Below, one piece after another: positions 13,819-26,079 of a stretch of DNA of 64,000 nt. The position numbers were made by a program, and so were the translations under genes. The stretch covers positions 1-64,000 of the forward strand of contig JABWDB010000032.1 of assembly GCA_019614645.1 (NCBI GenBank), written 5' to 3'. The notes under the pieces are model-generated. The model worked only from the letters and a program-made list of their open reading frames with translations, ran no database searches and had not been told where the DNA came from. How positions within the stretch are numbered: the first letter of the stretch is position 1; every line of letters begins with the position of its first letter. This DNA is from Stratiolaelaps scimitus (Eukaryota; Arthropoda; Arachnida; Mesostigmata; Laelapidae).

Positions 13819-16800
13819 AAGTAAGGGAGGGACATGAAGTAAGGGAAGGACAGCAAGTAAGAGAAGGACATCAAGTAGGAGAAGGACAGCAAGTAAGGGA
13901 AGGACATCAAGTAAGAGAAGGACATCAAGTAAGGGAAGGACATCAAGTAAGAGAAGGACAGCAAGTAAGAGAAGGACAGCAAGTGAGAGAAGGACATGAA
14001 GTAAGGGAGGGACATGAAGTAAGGGAAGGACAGCAAGTAAGAGAAGGACATCAAGTAGGAGAAGGACAGCAAGTAAGGGAAGGACATCAAGTAAGAGAAG
14101 GACATCAAGTAAAAGAAGGACAGCAAGTAAGGGAAGAACATGAAGTAAGGGAAGGACATCAAGAAAGGGAAGGACAGCAAGTAAGGGAAGGACATGAAGT
14201 AAGGGACGGACATCAAATAAGAGAAGGACATCAAATAAGAGAAGGACATGAGGTAAGGGAAGGATATCAAGTAAGGGAAGGACATCAAGTAAGGGAAACA
14301 CGTGAAGTAAGGGAAGGACATGAAGTAAGGGAAGGACATGAAATAAGGGAAGGACAGCAAATAAGAGAAGGACAGCAAGTAAGGGAAGGACATCAAGTAA
14401 GGGAAGGACATCAAGTAAGGGAAGGACATGAAGTAAGAGAAGGACATGAAGTAAGGAAAGGACATGAAGTAAGGGAAGGACATGAAGTAAGGGAAGGACA
14501 GCAAGTAAGAGAAGGACAGCAAGTAAGAGAAGGGCAGCAAGTAAGGGAAGGACATCAAGTAAGGGAAGGACATCAAGTAAGAGAAGGACAGCAAGTAAGG
14601 GAAGGACATCAAGTAAGGGAAGGACATCAAGTAAGAGAAGGACATGAAGTAAGGGAAGGACATGAAGTAAGGGAAGGACAGCAAGTAAGAGAAGGACAGC
14701 AAGTAAGAGAAGGGCAGCAAGTAAGGGAAGGACATCAAGTAAGGGAAGGACATCAAGTAAGAGAAGGACAGCAAGTAAGGGAAGGACATCAAGTAAGGGA
14801 AGGACATCAAGTAAGAAAAGGACAGCAAGTAAGAGAAGGACATGAAGTAAGAGAAGGACAGCAAGTAAGAGAAGGACATGAAGTAAGGGAAGGACATGAA
14901 ATAAGGGAAGGACATCAAGTAAGAGAAGGACATGAAATAAGGGAAGGACATCAAGTAAGAGAAGGACATCAAGTAAGAGAAGGACAGCAAGTAAGGGAAG
15001 GACATCAAGTAAGGGAAGGACATGAAGTAAGGAAAGGACATGAAGTAAGGGAAGGACAGCAAGTAAGGGATGGACATCAAGTAAGAGAAGGACATGAAGT
15101 AAGGGAAGGACATGAAGTAGGAGAAAGACATCAAATAAGAGAAGGACATCAAATAAGGGAAGGACATGAAGTAAGGGAAGGACATGAAGTAAGGGAAGGA
15201 CATGAAGTAAGAGAAGGACATCAAATAAGGGAAGGACAGCAAGTAAGGGAAGGACATGAAGTAAGGGAAGGACATCAAGTAAGAGAAGGACATGAAGTAA
15301 GGGAAGGACATCAAGTAAGGGAAGGACATCAAGTAAGGGAAGGACATCAAGTAAGAGAAGGACATCAAGTAAGGGAAGGACATGAAGTAAGGGAAGGTCA
15401 GCAAGTAAGGGAAGGACATCAAGTAAGGGAAGGACATGAAGTAAGAGAAGGACATGAAGTAAGGGAAGGACATGAAGTAAGGGAAGGACATGAAGTAAGG
15501 GAAGGACATGAAGTAAGGAAAGGACATCAAGTGAGAGAAGGACATCAAGTGAGAGAAGGACATCAAGTAAGGGAAGGACATGAAGTAAGGGAAGGACATC
15601 AAGTAAGGGAAGGACATCAGGTAAGAGAAGGACAGCAAGTAAGAGAAGGACAGCAAGTAAGAGAAGGACAGCAAGTAAGAGAAGGACAGCAAGTAAGGGA
15701 AGGACATGAAGTAAGGGAAGGACATGAAGTAAGGGAAGGACATCAAGTAAGGGAAGGACATCAAGTGAGAGAAGGACAGCAAGTAAGGGAAGGACATCAA
15801 GTAAGGGAAGGACATCAGGTAAGAGAAGGACAGCAAGTAAGGGAAGGACAGCAAGTAAGGGAAGGACATGAAGTAAGGGAAGGACATCAGGTAAGAGAAG
15901 GACAGCAAGTAAGAGAAGGACAGCAAGTAAGGGAAGGACATGAAGTAAGGGAAGGACAGCAAGTAAGGGAAGGACATGAAGTAAGGGAAGGACATGAAGT
16001 AAGGGAAGGACATCAAGTAAGGGAAGGACGTGAAGTAAGGGAAGGACATGAAGTAAGGGAAGGACAGCAAGTAAGAGAAGGACAGCAAGTAAGAGAAGGA
16101 CATCAAGTAAGGTAAGGACATCAGGTAAGAGAAGGACAGCAAGTAAGAGAAGGACAGCAAGTAAGGGAGGGACATGAAGTAAGGGAAGGACAGCAAGTAA
16201 GAGAAGGACATCAAGTAGGAGAAGGACAGCAAGTAAGGGAAGGACATCAAGTAAGAGAAGGACATCAAGTAAGGGAAGGACATCAAGTAAGAGAAGGACA
16301 GCAAGTAAGAGAAGGACAGCAAGTGAGAGAAGGACATGAAGTAAGGGAGGGACATGAAGTAAGGGAAGGACAGCAAGTAAGAGAAGGACATCAAGTAGGA
16401 GAAGGACAGCAAGTAAGGGAAGGACATCAAGTAAGAGAAGGACATCAAGTAAAAGAAGGACAGCAAGTAAGGGAAGAACATGAAGTAAGGGAAGGACATC
16501 AAGAAAGGGAAGGACAGCAAGTAAGGGAAGGACATGAAGTAAGGGACGGACATCAAATAAGAGAAGGACATCAAATAAGAGAAGGACATGAGGTAAGGGA
16601 AGGATATCAAGTAAGGGAAGGACATCAAGTAAGGGAAACACGTGAAGTAAGGGAAGGACATGAAGTAAGGGAAGGACATGAAATAAGGGAAGGACAGCAA
16701 ATAAGAGAAGGACAGCAAGTAAGGGAAGGACATCAAGTAAGGGAAGGACATCAAGTAAGGGAAGGACATGAAGTAAGAGAAGGACATGAAGTAAGGAAAG

Positions 16801-18552
16801 GACATGAAGTAAGGGAAGGACATGAAGTAAGGGAAGGACAGCAAGTAAGAGAAGGACAGCAAGTAAGAGAAGGGCAGCAAGTAAGGGAAGGACATCAAGT
16901 AAGGGAAGGACATCAAGTAAGAGAAGGACAGCAAGTAAGGGAAGGACATCAAGTAAGGGAAGGACATCAAGTAAGAGAAGGACATGAAGTAAGGGAAGGA
17001 CATGAAGTAAGGGAAGGACAGCAAGTAAGAGAAGGACAGCAAGTAAGAGAAGGGCAGCAAGTAAGGGAAGGACATCAAGTAAGGGAAGGACATCAAGTAA
17101 GAGAAGGACAGCAAGTAAGGGAAGGACATCAAGTAAGGGAAGGACATCAAGTAAGAAAAGGACAGCAAGTAAGAGAAGGACATGAAGTAAGAGAAGGACA
17201 GCAAGTAAGAGAAGGACATGAAGTAAGGGAAGGACATGAAATAAGGGAAGGACATCAAGTAAGAGAAGGACATGAAATAAGGGAAGGACATCAAGTAAGA
17301 GAAGGACATCAAGTAAGAGAAGGACAGCAAGTAAGGGAAGGACATCAAGTAAGGGAAGGACATGAAGTAAGGAAAGGACATGAAGTAAGGGAAGGACAGC
17401 AAGTAAGGGAAGGACATGAAGTAAGGGAAGGACATGAAGTAAGGGAAGGACATGAAGTAAGGGAAGGACAGCAAGTAAGGGATGGACATCAAGTAAGAGA
17501 AGGACATGAAGTAAGGGAAGGACATGAAGTAGGAGAAAGACATCAAATAAGAGAAGGACATCAAATAAGGGAAGGACATGAAGTAAGGGAAGGACATGAA
17601 GTAAGGGAAGGACATGAAGTAAGAGAAGGACATCAAATAAGGGAAGGACAGCAAGTAAGGGAAGGACATGAAGTAAGGGAAGGACATCAAGTAAGAGAAG
17701 GACATGAAGTAAGGGAAGGACATCAAGTAAGGGAAGGACATCAAGTAAGGGAAGGACATCAAGTAAGAGAAGGACATCAAGTAAGGGAAGGACATGAAGT
17801 AAGGGAAGGTCAGCAAGTAAGGGAAGGACATCAAGTAAGGGAAGGACATGAAGTAAGAGAAGGACATGAAGTAAGGGAAGGACATGAAGTAAGGGAAGGA
17901 CATGAAGTAAGGGAAGGACATGAAGTAAGGAAAGGACATCAAGTGAGAGAAGGACATCAAGTGAGAGAAGGACATCAAGTAAGGGAAGGACATGAAGTAA
18001 GGGAAGGACATCAAGTAAGGGAAGGACATCAGGTAAGAGAAGGACAGCAAGTAAGAGAAGGACAGCAAGTAAGAGAAGGACAGCAAGTAAGAGAAGGACA
18101 GCAAGTAAGGGAAGGACATGAAGTAAGGGAAGGACATGAAGTAAGGGAAGGACATCAAGTAAGGGAAGGACATCAAGTGAGAGAAGGACAGCAAGTAAGG
18201 GAAGGACATCAAGTAAGGGAAGGACATCAGGTAAGAGAAGGACAGCAAGTAAGGGAAGGACAGCAAGTAAGGGAAGGACATGAAGTAAGGGAAGGACATC
18301 AGGTAAGAGAAGGACAGCAAGTAAGAGAAGGACAGCAAGTAAGGGAAGGACATGAAGTAAGGGAAGGACAGCAAGTAAGGGAAGGACATGAAGTAAGGGA
18401 AGGACATGAAGTAAGGGAAGGACATCAAGTAAGGGAAGGACATGAAGTAAGGGAAGGACATGAAGTAAGGGAAGGACAGCAAGTAAGAGAAGGACAGCAA
18501 GTAAGAGAAGGACATCAAGTAAGGTAAGGACATCAGGTAAGAGAAGGACAGC
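13819..18552. repeat. Tandem segmental duplication inside the array, 2.34/2.41 kb
   Basis: Positions 13819-16140 and 16159-18552 match line for line at an offset of 2,340 bp. This includes rare units such as CAAGAAAGGG, GAAACACGTGAAG and ATAAGAGAAGGACAGC. A four-unit (72-bp) insertion near 17400 changes the offset to 2,412 bp for the rest. Few substitutions are visible (for example CGTGAAG at 16029 against CATGAAG), so the event is young. A partial third copy lies at about 12417-12725, offset 1,404 bp. Confidence 0.9.
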
Positions 18553-21500
18553 AAGTAAGAGAAGGACAGCAAGTAAGGGAAGGACAGCAAGTAAGAGAAG
18601 GACAGCAAGTAAGGGAAGGACATCAAGTAAGGGAAGAACAGCAAGTAAGGGAAGGACATGAAGTAAGGGAAGGACAGCAAGTAAGGGAAGGACATCAAGT
18701 AAGGGAAGGACAGCAAGTAAGAGAAGGACAGCAAGTAAGGGAAGGACATGAAGTAAGGGAAGGACATCAGGTAAGAGAAGGACAGCAAGTAAGAGAAGGA
18801 CAGCAAGTAAGGGAAGGACATGAAGTAAGGGAAGGACAGCAAGTAAGAGAAGGACAGCAAGTAAGGGAAGGACATCAAGTAAGGAAAGGACATCAAGTAA
18901 AGGAAGGATATGAAGTAAGGAAAGGACATGAAGTAAGAGAAGGACATCAAGTAAGGGAAGGACATGAAGTAAGGGAAGGACGTCAAGTAAGAGAAGGACA
19001 TCAAGTAAGGGAAGGACATCAAGTAAGGGAAGGACATCAAGTAAGGGAAGGACATCAAGTAAGAGAAGGGAACTAAGGGAAGGACAGCAAGTAAGGGATG
19101 GACATCAAGTAAGGGAAGGACAGCAAGTAAGGGATGGACATCAAGTAAGGGAAGGACATCAAGTAAGGGAAGGACATCAAGTAAAGGAAGGATATGAAGT
19201 AAGGGAAGGACATGAAGTAAGAGAAGGGCATGAAGTAAGGGAAGGACATCAAGTAAGGGAAGGACATCAAGTAAGGGAAGGACATCAAGTAAGGGAAGGA
19301 CATCAAGTAAGGGAAGGACATCAAGTAAGGGAAGGACAGCAAGTAAGGGAAGGACATGAAGTAAGGGAAGGACATGAAGTAAGGGAAGGACATGAAGTAA
19401 GGGAAGGACAGCAAGTAAGGGATGGACATCAAGTAAGAGAAGGACATGAAGTAAGGGAAGGACATGAAGTAGGAGAAAGACATCAAATAAGAGAAGGACA
19501 TCAAATAAGGGAAGGACATGAAGTAAGGGAAGGACATGAAGTAAGGGAAGGACATGAAGTAAGAGAAGGACATCAAATAAGGGAAGGACAGCAAGTAAGG
19601 GAAGGACATGAAGTAAGGGAAGGACATCAAGTAAGAGAAGGACATGAAGTAAGGGAAGGACATCAAGTAAGGGAAGGACATCAAGTAAGGGAAGGACATC
19701 AAGTAAGGGAAGGACATCAAGTAAGAGAAGGACATCAAGTAAGGAAAGGACATGAAGTAAGGGAAGGTCAGCAAGTAAGGGAAGGACATCAAGTAAGGGA
19801 AGGACATGAAGTAAGAGAAGGACATGAAGTAAGGGAAGGACATGAAGTAAGGGAAGGACATCAAGTAGGAGAAGGACATGAAGTAAGGGAAGGACATGAA
19901 GTAAGGGAAGGACATGAAGTAAGGGAAGGACAGCAAGTAAGGGATGGACATCAAGTAAGGGAAGGACATCAAGTAAGGGAAGGACATCAAGTAAGGGAAG
20001 GACATCAAGTAAAGGAAGGATATGAAGTCAGGGAAGGACATGAAGCAAGGGAAGGACATCAAATAAGGGAAGGACATCAAGTAAGGGAAGGACATCAAGT
20101 AAGGGGTGGACATCAAGTAAGGGAAGGACATCAAGTAAGGGAAGGACATCAAGTAAGGGAAGGACAGCAAGTAAGGGGTGGACATCAAGTAAGGGAAGGA
20201 CATCAAGTAAGGGAAGGACATCAAGTAAGAGAAGGACATGAAGTAAGGGAAGGACATCAAGTAAGGGAAGGAAGCAAGTAAGGGAAGGACATCAAGTAAG
20301 GGAAGGACATCAAGTAAGGGAAGGACATCAAGTAAGGGAAGGACATCAAGTAAGGGAAGGACATGAAGTAAGGGAAGGACATGAAGTAAGGGAAGGACAT
20401 GAAGTAAGGGAAGGACATGAAGTAAGGGAAGGACAGCAAGTAAGGGATGGACATCAAGTAAGAGAAGGACATGAAGTAAGGAAAGGACATGAAGTAGGAG
20501 AAAGACATCAAATAAGAGAAGGACATCAAATAAGGGAAGGACATGAAGTAAGGGAAGGACATGAAGTAAGGGAAGGACAGCAAGTAAGGGAAGGACATCA
20601 AGTAAGGGAAGGACATCAAGTAAGGGAAGGACATCAAGTAAGAGAAGGACATGAAGTAAGGGAAGGACATCAAGTAAGGGAAGGACAGCAAGTAAGGGAA
20701 GGACATCAAGTAAGGGAAGGACAGCAAGTAAGGGAAGGACATGAAGTAAGGGAAGGACATGAAGTAAGGGAAGGACATGAAGTAAGGGAAGGACATGAAG
20801 TAAGGGAAGGACATCAAGTAAGGGATGGACATCAAGTAAGAGAAGGACATGAAGTAAGGGAAGGACATGAAGTAGGAGAAAGACATCAAATAAGAGAAGG
20901 ACATCAAATAAGGGAAGGACATGAAGTAAGGGAAGGACATGAAGTAAGGGAAGGACAGCAAGTAAGGGAAGGACATCAAGTAAGGGAAGGACATCAAGTA
21001 AGGGAAGGACATCAAGTAAGAGAAGGACATGAAGTAAGGGAAGGACATCAAGTAAGGGAAGGACATGAAGTAAGGGAAGGACAGCAAGTAAGGGAAGGAC
21101 ATCAAGTAAGGGAAGGACATGAAGTAAGAGAAGGACATGAAGTAAGGGAAGGACATGAAGTAAGGGAAGGACATCAAGTAGGAGAAGGACATGAAGTAAG
21201 GGAAGGACATCAAGTAAGGGAAGGACATCAAGTAAGGGAAGGACATCAAGTAAGGGGTGGACATCAAGTAAGGGAAGGACATCAAGTAAGGGAAGGACAT
21301 CAAGTAAGGGAAGGACAGCAAGTAAGAGAAGGACATGAAGTAAGGGAAGGACATGAAGTAAGGGAAGGACATGAGGTAAGGGAAGGACATGAAGTAAGGG
21401 AAGGACATGAAGTAAGGGAAGGACATGAAGTAAGAGAAGGACAGCAAGTAAGAGAAGGACAGCAAGTAAGGCAAGGACAGCAAGTAAGGGAAGGACATCA

Positions 21501-24189
21501 AGAAAGGGAAGGACATCAAGTAAGAGAAGGACATCAAGTAGGAGAAGGACATGAAGTAAGAGAAGGACAGCAAGTAAGAGAAGGACAGCAAGTAAGGGAA
21601 GGACAGCAAGTAAGGGAAGGACATCAAGTAAGGGAGGGACATGAAGTAAGGGAAGGACAGTAAGTAAGAGAAGGACATCAAGTAGGAGAAGGACAGCAAG
21701 TAAGGGAAGGACATCAAGTAAGAGAAGGACATCAAGTAAGGGAAGGACATCAAGTAAGAGAAGGACAGCAAGTAAGAGAAGGACAGCAAGTAAGAGAAGG
21801 ACATGAAGTAAGGGAAGGACATGAAGTAAGGGAAGGACATCAAGTATAAGAAGGACATGAAGTAAGGGAAGGACATCAAGTAAGAGAAGGACATCAAGTA
21901 AAAGAAGGACAGCAAGTAAGGGAAGAACATGAAGTAAGGGAAGGACATCAAGAAAGGGAAGGACAGCAAGTAAGGGAAGGACATGAAGTAAGGGAAGGAC
22001 ATCAAATAAGAGAAGGACATCAAATAAGAGAAGGACATGAGGTAAGGGAAGGATACCAAGTAAGGGAAGGACATCAAGTAAGGGAAACACGTGAAGTAAG
22101 GGAAGGACATGAAGTAAGGGAAGGACATGAAGTAAGGGAAGGACATGAAGTAAGGGAAGGACAGCAAGTAAGAGAAGGACAGCAAGTAAGGGAAGGACAT
22201 CAAGTAAGGGAAGGACATCAAGTAAGATAAGGACATCAAGTAAGGGAAGGACATGAAGTAAGAGAAGGACATGAAGTAAGGAAAGGACATGAAGTAAGGG
22301 AAGGACATGAAGTAAGGGAAGGACAGCAAGTAAGAGAAGGACAGCAAGTAAGAGAAGGGCAGCAAGTAAGGGAAGGACATCAAGTAAGGGAAGGACATCA
22401 AGTAAGAGAAGGACAGCAAGTAAGGGAAGGACATCAAGTAAGGGAAGGACATCAAGTAAGAGAAGGACAGCAAGTAAGAGAAGGACATGAAGTAAGAGAA
22501 GGACAGCAAGTAAGAGAAGGACATGAAGTAAGGGAAGGACATGAAATAAGGGAAGGACATCAAGTAAGAGAAGGACATGAAATAAGGGAAGGACATCAAG
22601 TAAGAGAAGGACATCAAGTAAGAGAAGGACAGCAAGTAAGGGAAGGACATGAAGTAAGGGAAGGACATGAACTAAGGAAAGGACATCAAGTAAGGGCAGG
22701 ACAGCAAGTAAGGGAAGGACATGAAGTAAGGGAAGGACATGAAGTAAGGGAAGGACATCAAGTAAGGGAAGGACATCAAGTAAGGGAAGGACGTGAAGTA
22801 AGGGAAGGACATGAAGTAAGGGAAGGACAGCAAGTAAGAGAAGGACAGAAAGTAAGAGAAGGACATCAAGTAAGGTAAGGACATCAGGTAAGAGAAGGAC
22901 AGCAAGTAAGAGAAGGACAGCAAGTAAGGGAAGGACAGCAAGTAAGAGAAGGACAGCAAGTAAGGGAAGGACATCAAGTAAGGGAAGGACAGCAAGTAAG
23001 GGAAGGACATGAAGTAAGGGAAGGACAGCAAGTAAGAGAAGGACATCAAGTAAGGGAAGGACATCAGGTAAGAGAAGGACAGCAAGTAAGGGAAGGACAT
23101 GAAGTAAGGGAAGGACAGCAAGTAAGAGAAGGACATCAAGTAAGGGAAGGACATCAGGTAAGAGAAGGACAGCAAGTAAGAGAAGGACAGCAAGTAAGGG
23201 AAGGACATGAAGTAAGGGAAGGACATGAAGTAAGGAAAGGACATCAAGTGAGAGAAGGACATCAGGTAAGAGAAGGACATCAAGTGAGAGAAGGACATCA
23301 GGTAAGAGAAGGACAGCAAGTAAGAGAAGGACATCAAGTAAGGTAAGGACATCAGGTAAGAGAAGGACAGCAAGTAAGAGAAGGACAGCAAGTAAGGGAA
23401 GGACAGCAAGTAAGAGAAGGACAGCAAGTAAGGGAAGGACATCAAGTAAGGGAAGGACAGCAAGTAAGGGAAGGACATGAAGTAAGGGAAGGACAGCAAG
23501 TAAGAGAAAGACATCAAGTAAGGGAAGGACATCAGGTAAGAGAAGGACAGCAAGTAAGGGAAGGACATGAAGTAAGGGAAGGACAGCAAGTAAGAGAAGG
23601 ACATCAAGTAAGGGAAGGACATCAGGTAAGAGAAGGACAGCAAGTAAGAGAAGGACAGCAAGTAAGGGAAGGACATGAAGTAAGGGAAGGACATGAAGTA
23701 AGGAAAGGACATCAAGTGAGAGAAGGACATCAGGTAAGAGAAGGACAGCAAGTAAGAGAAGGACAGCAAGTAAGGGAAGGACATGAAGTAAGGGAAGGAC
23801 ATGAAGTAAGGGAAGGACAGCAAGTAAGGGAAGGACATCAAGTAAGAGAAGGACAGCAAGTAAGGGAAGGACATCAAGTAAGGGAAGGACAGCAAGTAAG
23901 AGAAGGACAGCAAGTAAGGGAAGGACATCAAGTAAGGGAAGGACATGAAGTAAGGGAAGGACATCAGGTAAGAGAAGGACAGCAAGTAAGAGAAGGACAG
24001 CAAGTAAGGGAAGGACATGAAGTAAGGGAAGGACAGCAAGTAAGGGAAGGACATCAAGTAAGGGAAGGACATGAAGTAAGGGAAGGACATCAAGTAAGGG
24101 AAGGACATCACGAAAGGGAAGGACATCAAGTAAGGGAAGGACATCACGTAAGGGAAAGACATCAAGTAAGGAAAGGACATCAAGTAAGA

Positions 24190-24300
24190 GAAGGACATCA
24201 AGTAAGGGAAGGACATTATGTAATAGATGGACAGCAAGTAAGGAAATACAATTTTTTCCAAATCTAAAGTAAAAATACTTGTCATTTACATAAAAAACGA
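24190..24300. other. Right boundary of the minisatellite
   Basis: The last units decay in order: CATCACGAAAGGG, CATCACGTAAGGG, CATTATGTAATAGATGG, then a final AGCAAGTAAGGAAATAC before unique AT-rich DNA starts near 24246. There is no target duplication or inverted repeat at the edge, so nothing suggests that a transposon delivered the array. Confidence 0.8.
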
Positions 24301-24345
24301 GGAACGCAGCTTTTATACGACCACATAAGAGGCAATACATAGGCT

Positions 24346-24561
24346 ATGCACACGGATGAATTTACCTTCCAACAAAGTACTGATCGTGTATCTGGTGCCG
24401 TACTCAAAAACGCCGTATCCTTCGAACTAGCTAAGGAAAAGTACGTCATTATCAAAAACAAACTAGTACATCTTGATGAAACGAAAAAGCGTCCTGACAG
24501 ACAAAACAAGTGCATTATTCCTTTTGTTTCCATATCAGTATTGTTATTACTACTATTTTAA
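24346..24561 (+). other. Unrecognised 71-codon ORF next to the array
   Basis: The reading starts MHTDEFTFQQ, has a charged middle (ELAKEKYVIIKNKLVHLDE) and ends in a short hydrophobic run (SVLLLLLF). The opposite strand is also open here. I recognise no family. The ORF is short and could be chance or a decayed transposon exon. The rest of 24250-24750 is AT-rich unique sequence with a TATATATAC tract and nothing else I can support. Confidence 0.12.
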
Positions 24562-24749
24562 GCGAATCAATAGTGTATAGTGTTAATTGCCTCTGCTGTA
24601 CCTACCCTTCCCGTTATATATATACGTTAATGTATATGTACACTGTAAAGGTAATAATTTTGATTGTCGACCGTCCGAAGCATCCCAATAGCGAAGTATT
24701 AAGGGAAAAAAAAACACGCGAAGATGAGCATCCTCAAATTCTACTACAC

Positions 24750-25700
24750 TGCCCACTATCGCGCACTTTACGTAGTAGACATCCATTATACACTCATTAG
24801 CCTCTGCGGCTGCCACAGGCGTCGGCATTCCCACCCCTGATGCCGTTACCGTCGGCGACATCGTCGTTCGGTGTCCCGGCGCCTCGCTGCTCTTTTCCCC
24901 TGTAGCGTGGCTGATTCTGCGTCAACGGCGCCTTAACAGTGACACTTTCACGAGGTAGACACAACTCAATTTTGCCAGCCCACTGCAGAAGAAGTTGGGG
25001 TGGCAATCCAAAAGCAGGAACAACAGCAGAAACAGCGCGACCAGCAAGGATGAACAACAATGAGCTGGGTTACGGAGACGGTGTGGGGGAAAGGGGGCAC
25101 CATCGTCTATCGTCGTACGCCGACACACGACGACAGAGAAGTGCGATGCTGGCGAACGGCAGCCTCTCCACAGGTTGGATCAGCAGCAGTCGTAGGAGCT
25201 GAAGTAGTCGTCGTAGTTGTTGCGAGCAGAAACAGCAGAAGCGCATGGAACGAGCTTGGGGGGAGGGGGGTAGTCGACGAGGCGGGTAAACAGACAGACG
25301 ACTCGTGGATGTCGTAAGTGGATAGAGCAGGAGGACATTCACCGAGACACCCGCTCACGCTGCCATCCACCCTCCGGCCGACGTTGTAGATCAGCAGTAG
25401 CGGTAACAACAACTGCAACAACAGCATCCACGACAACGCGGTAGCTACAGCAGGGGCAGAGGCATGGATGGTGGGAAAACGTCACCGGATCGTTCCACCG
25501 GCTTCAACACCTTGTGGCAGTTAGGCGGAGAGCACGGCTAAGCAGAAAACGTGGAGGCGGGCGGGGCGGGGGTGGGGGTATCAGTGGGGCGCTGAGGGGG
25601 TTGTCGTGGCGCTCGTTGTGGGCACGACAGGGGTAGAGTAGACCCATCCTTTTGCGAGCGCTGGCGCTCGGCGGCTGGCGTTGGCGGAGAAAACTATCTC
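24750..25700. other. GC-rich block with CAG/GTCGTC-type trinucleotide runs
   Basis: Compared with its AT-rich surroundings, this stretch is GC- and CpG-rich and full of CAGCAG, GTCGTCG and CAACAAC runs. It could be a promoter or 5' exon region. On the minus strand an ORF at 25436-25107 begins MSWMLLLQLLLPLLLIYN, which looks like a signal peptide, and continues with several Cys and a Thr run. No family was recognised and no convincing splice partner was found, so it is not called as a gene. Confidence 0.3.
25550..25605 (+). other. G-rich tract with quadruplex potential
   Basis: The + strand contains GGAGGCGGGCGGGGCGGGG followed by GTGGGGG and, a little later, GTGGGGCGCTGAGGGGG. Four or more G-runs of at least three with short loops fit the intramolecular G-quadruplex rule. 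It lies at the right part of the GC-rich block. Confidence 0.5.
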
Positions 25701-26079
25701 GGGAGATTGATGGCGGAGGCGAGAGCCAGACATGCGAAAGACGTCTACACAGACGTACACGGCTGGCGGCCCAGGGGGATAACTGAGATAACTATGCTAC
25801 TACTGCGTCTCCTGTTGCCTATGTAACTATCGTCGGTGAACTATTCGCGAGCGGGCTGGCGGGCGGGGGCGCAAACATGAATCTGACTGCGTGAAGTCTA
25901 TAAGCCACACGAAACATTCGCGAAAACACAGACACCCTCCACGCGGCACGCACATCTCGAAACCTAGAGAGAGAGAGAGAGAGAGACCGGGGATGAGGCA
26001 CAAAGTTTTGGTCCATACAACATGAAATTGAGTTTTTCCCGTACGATTTAGACATATCAGAGCGGGCGGTGGAGATGGC

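Larger units (their letters stand above)
1..24245. repeat. Giant 18-bp purine-rich minisatellite array
   Basis: About 1,350 head-to-tail copies of an 18-bp unit, consensus AAGTAAGGGAAGGACATC on the + strand, with 14 of 18 bases purine. The main variants are CATCAA, CATGAA or CAGCAA at the unit end and AGGGA or AGAGA in the middle. Less frequent variants are GGATGGAC, GGATAGC, CACGAAG, GATATGAAG and CAGGTAAGAG. Because 18 is a multiple of 3, two + frames and two - frames stay open over long stretches, which explains the hexapeptide-repeat ORFs. Frame shifts occur only at a few units of altered length, near 279, 3051, 4042, 9426, 9830, 10591, 11045, 19070 and 20270. No non-repeat DNA interrupts the array and it continues past the left edge. 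Nothing in the sequence shows a function; satellite DNA is the simplest reading. Confidence 0.97.

Noticed and set aside
12579..18527. Plus-strand REGH(Q/E)V ORFs
   Set aside because: Same cause. The start codons are GTG inside a repeat unit, not a plausible eukaryotic start. Kept only as a test in the findings.
9816..19058. Very long minus-strand ORF (about 3,080 codons) made of MSFPYL-type hexapeptides
   Set aside because: It is created by the 18-bp period, which keeps several frames open at once. No signal peptide, domain or codon-position bias is visible, and frames change only at odd-length units.
1..24245. CRISPR array
   Set aside because: The units are directly adjacent with no spacers, there are no cas genes, and the genome is eukaryotic.
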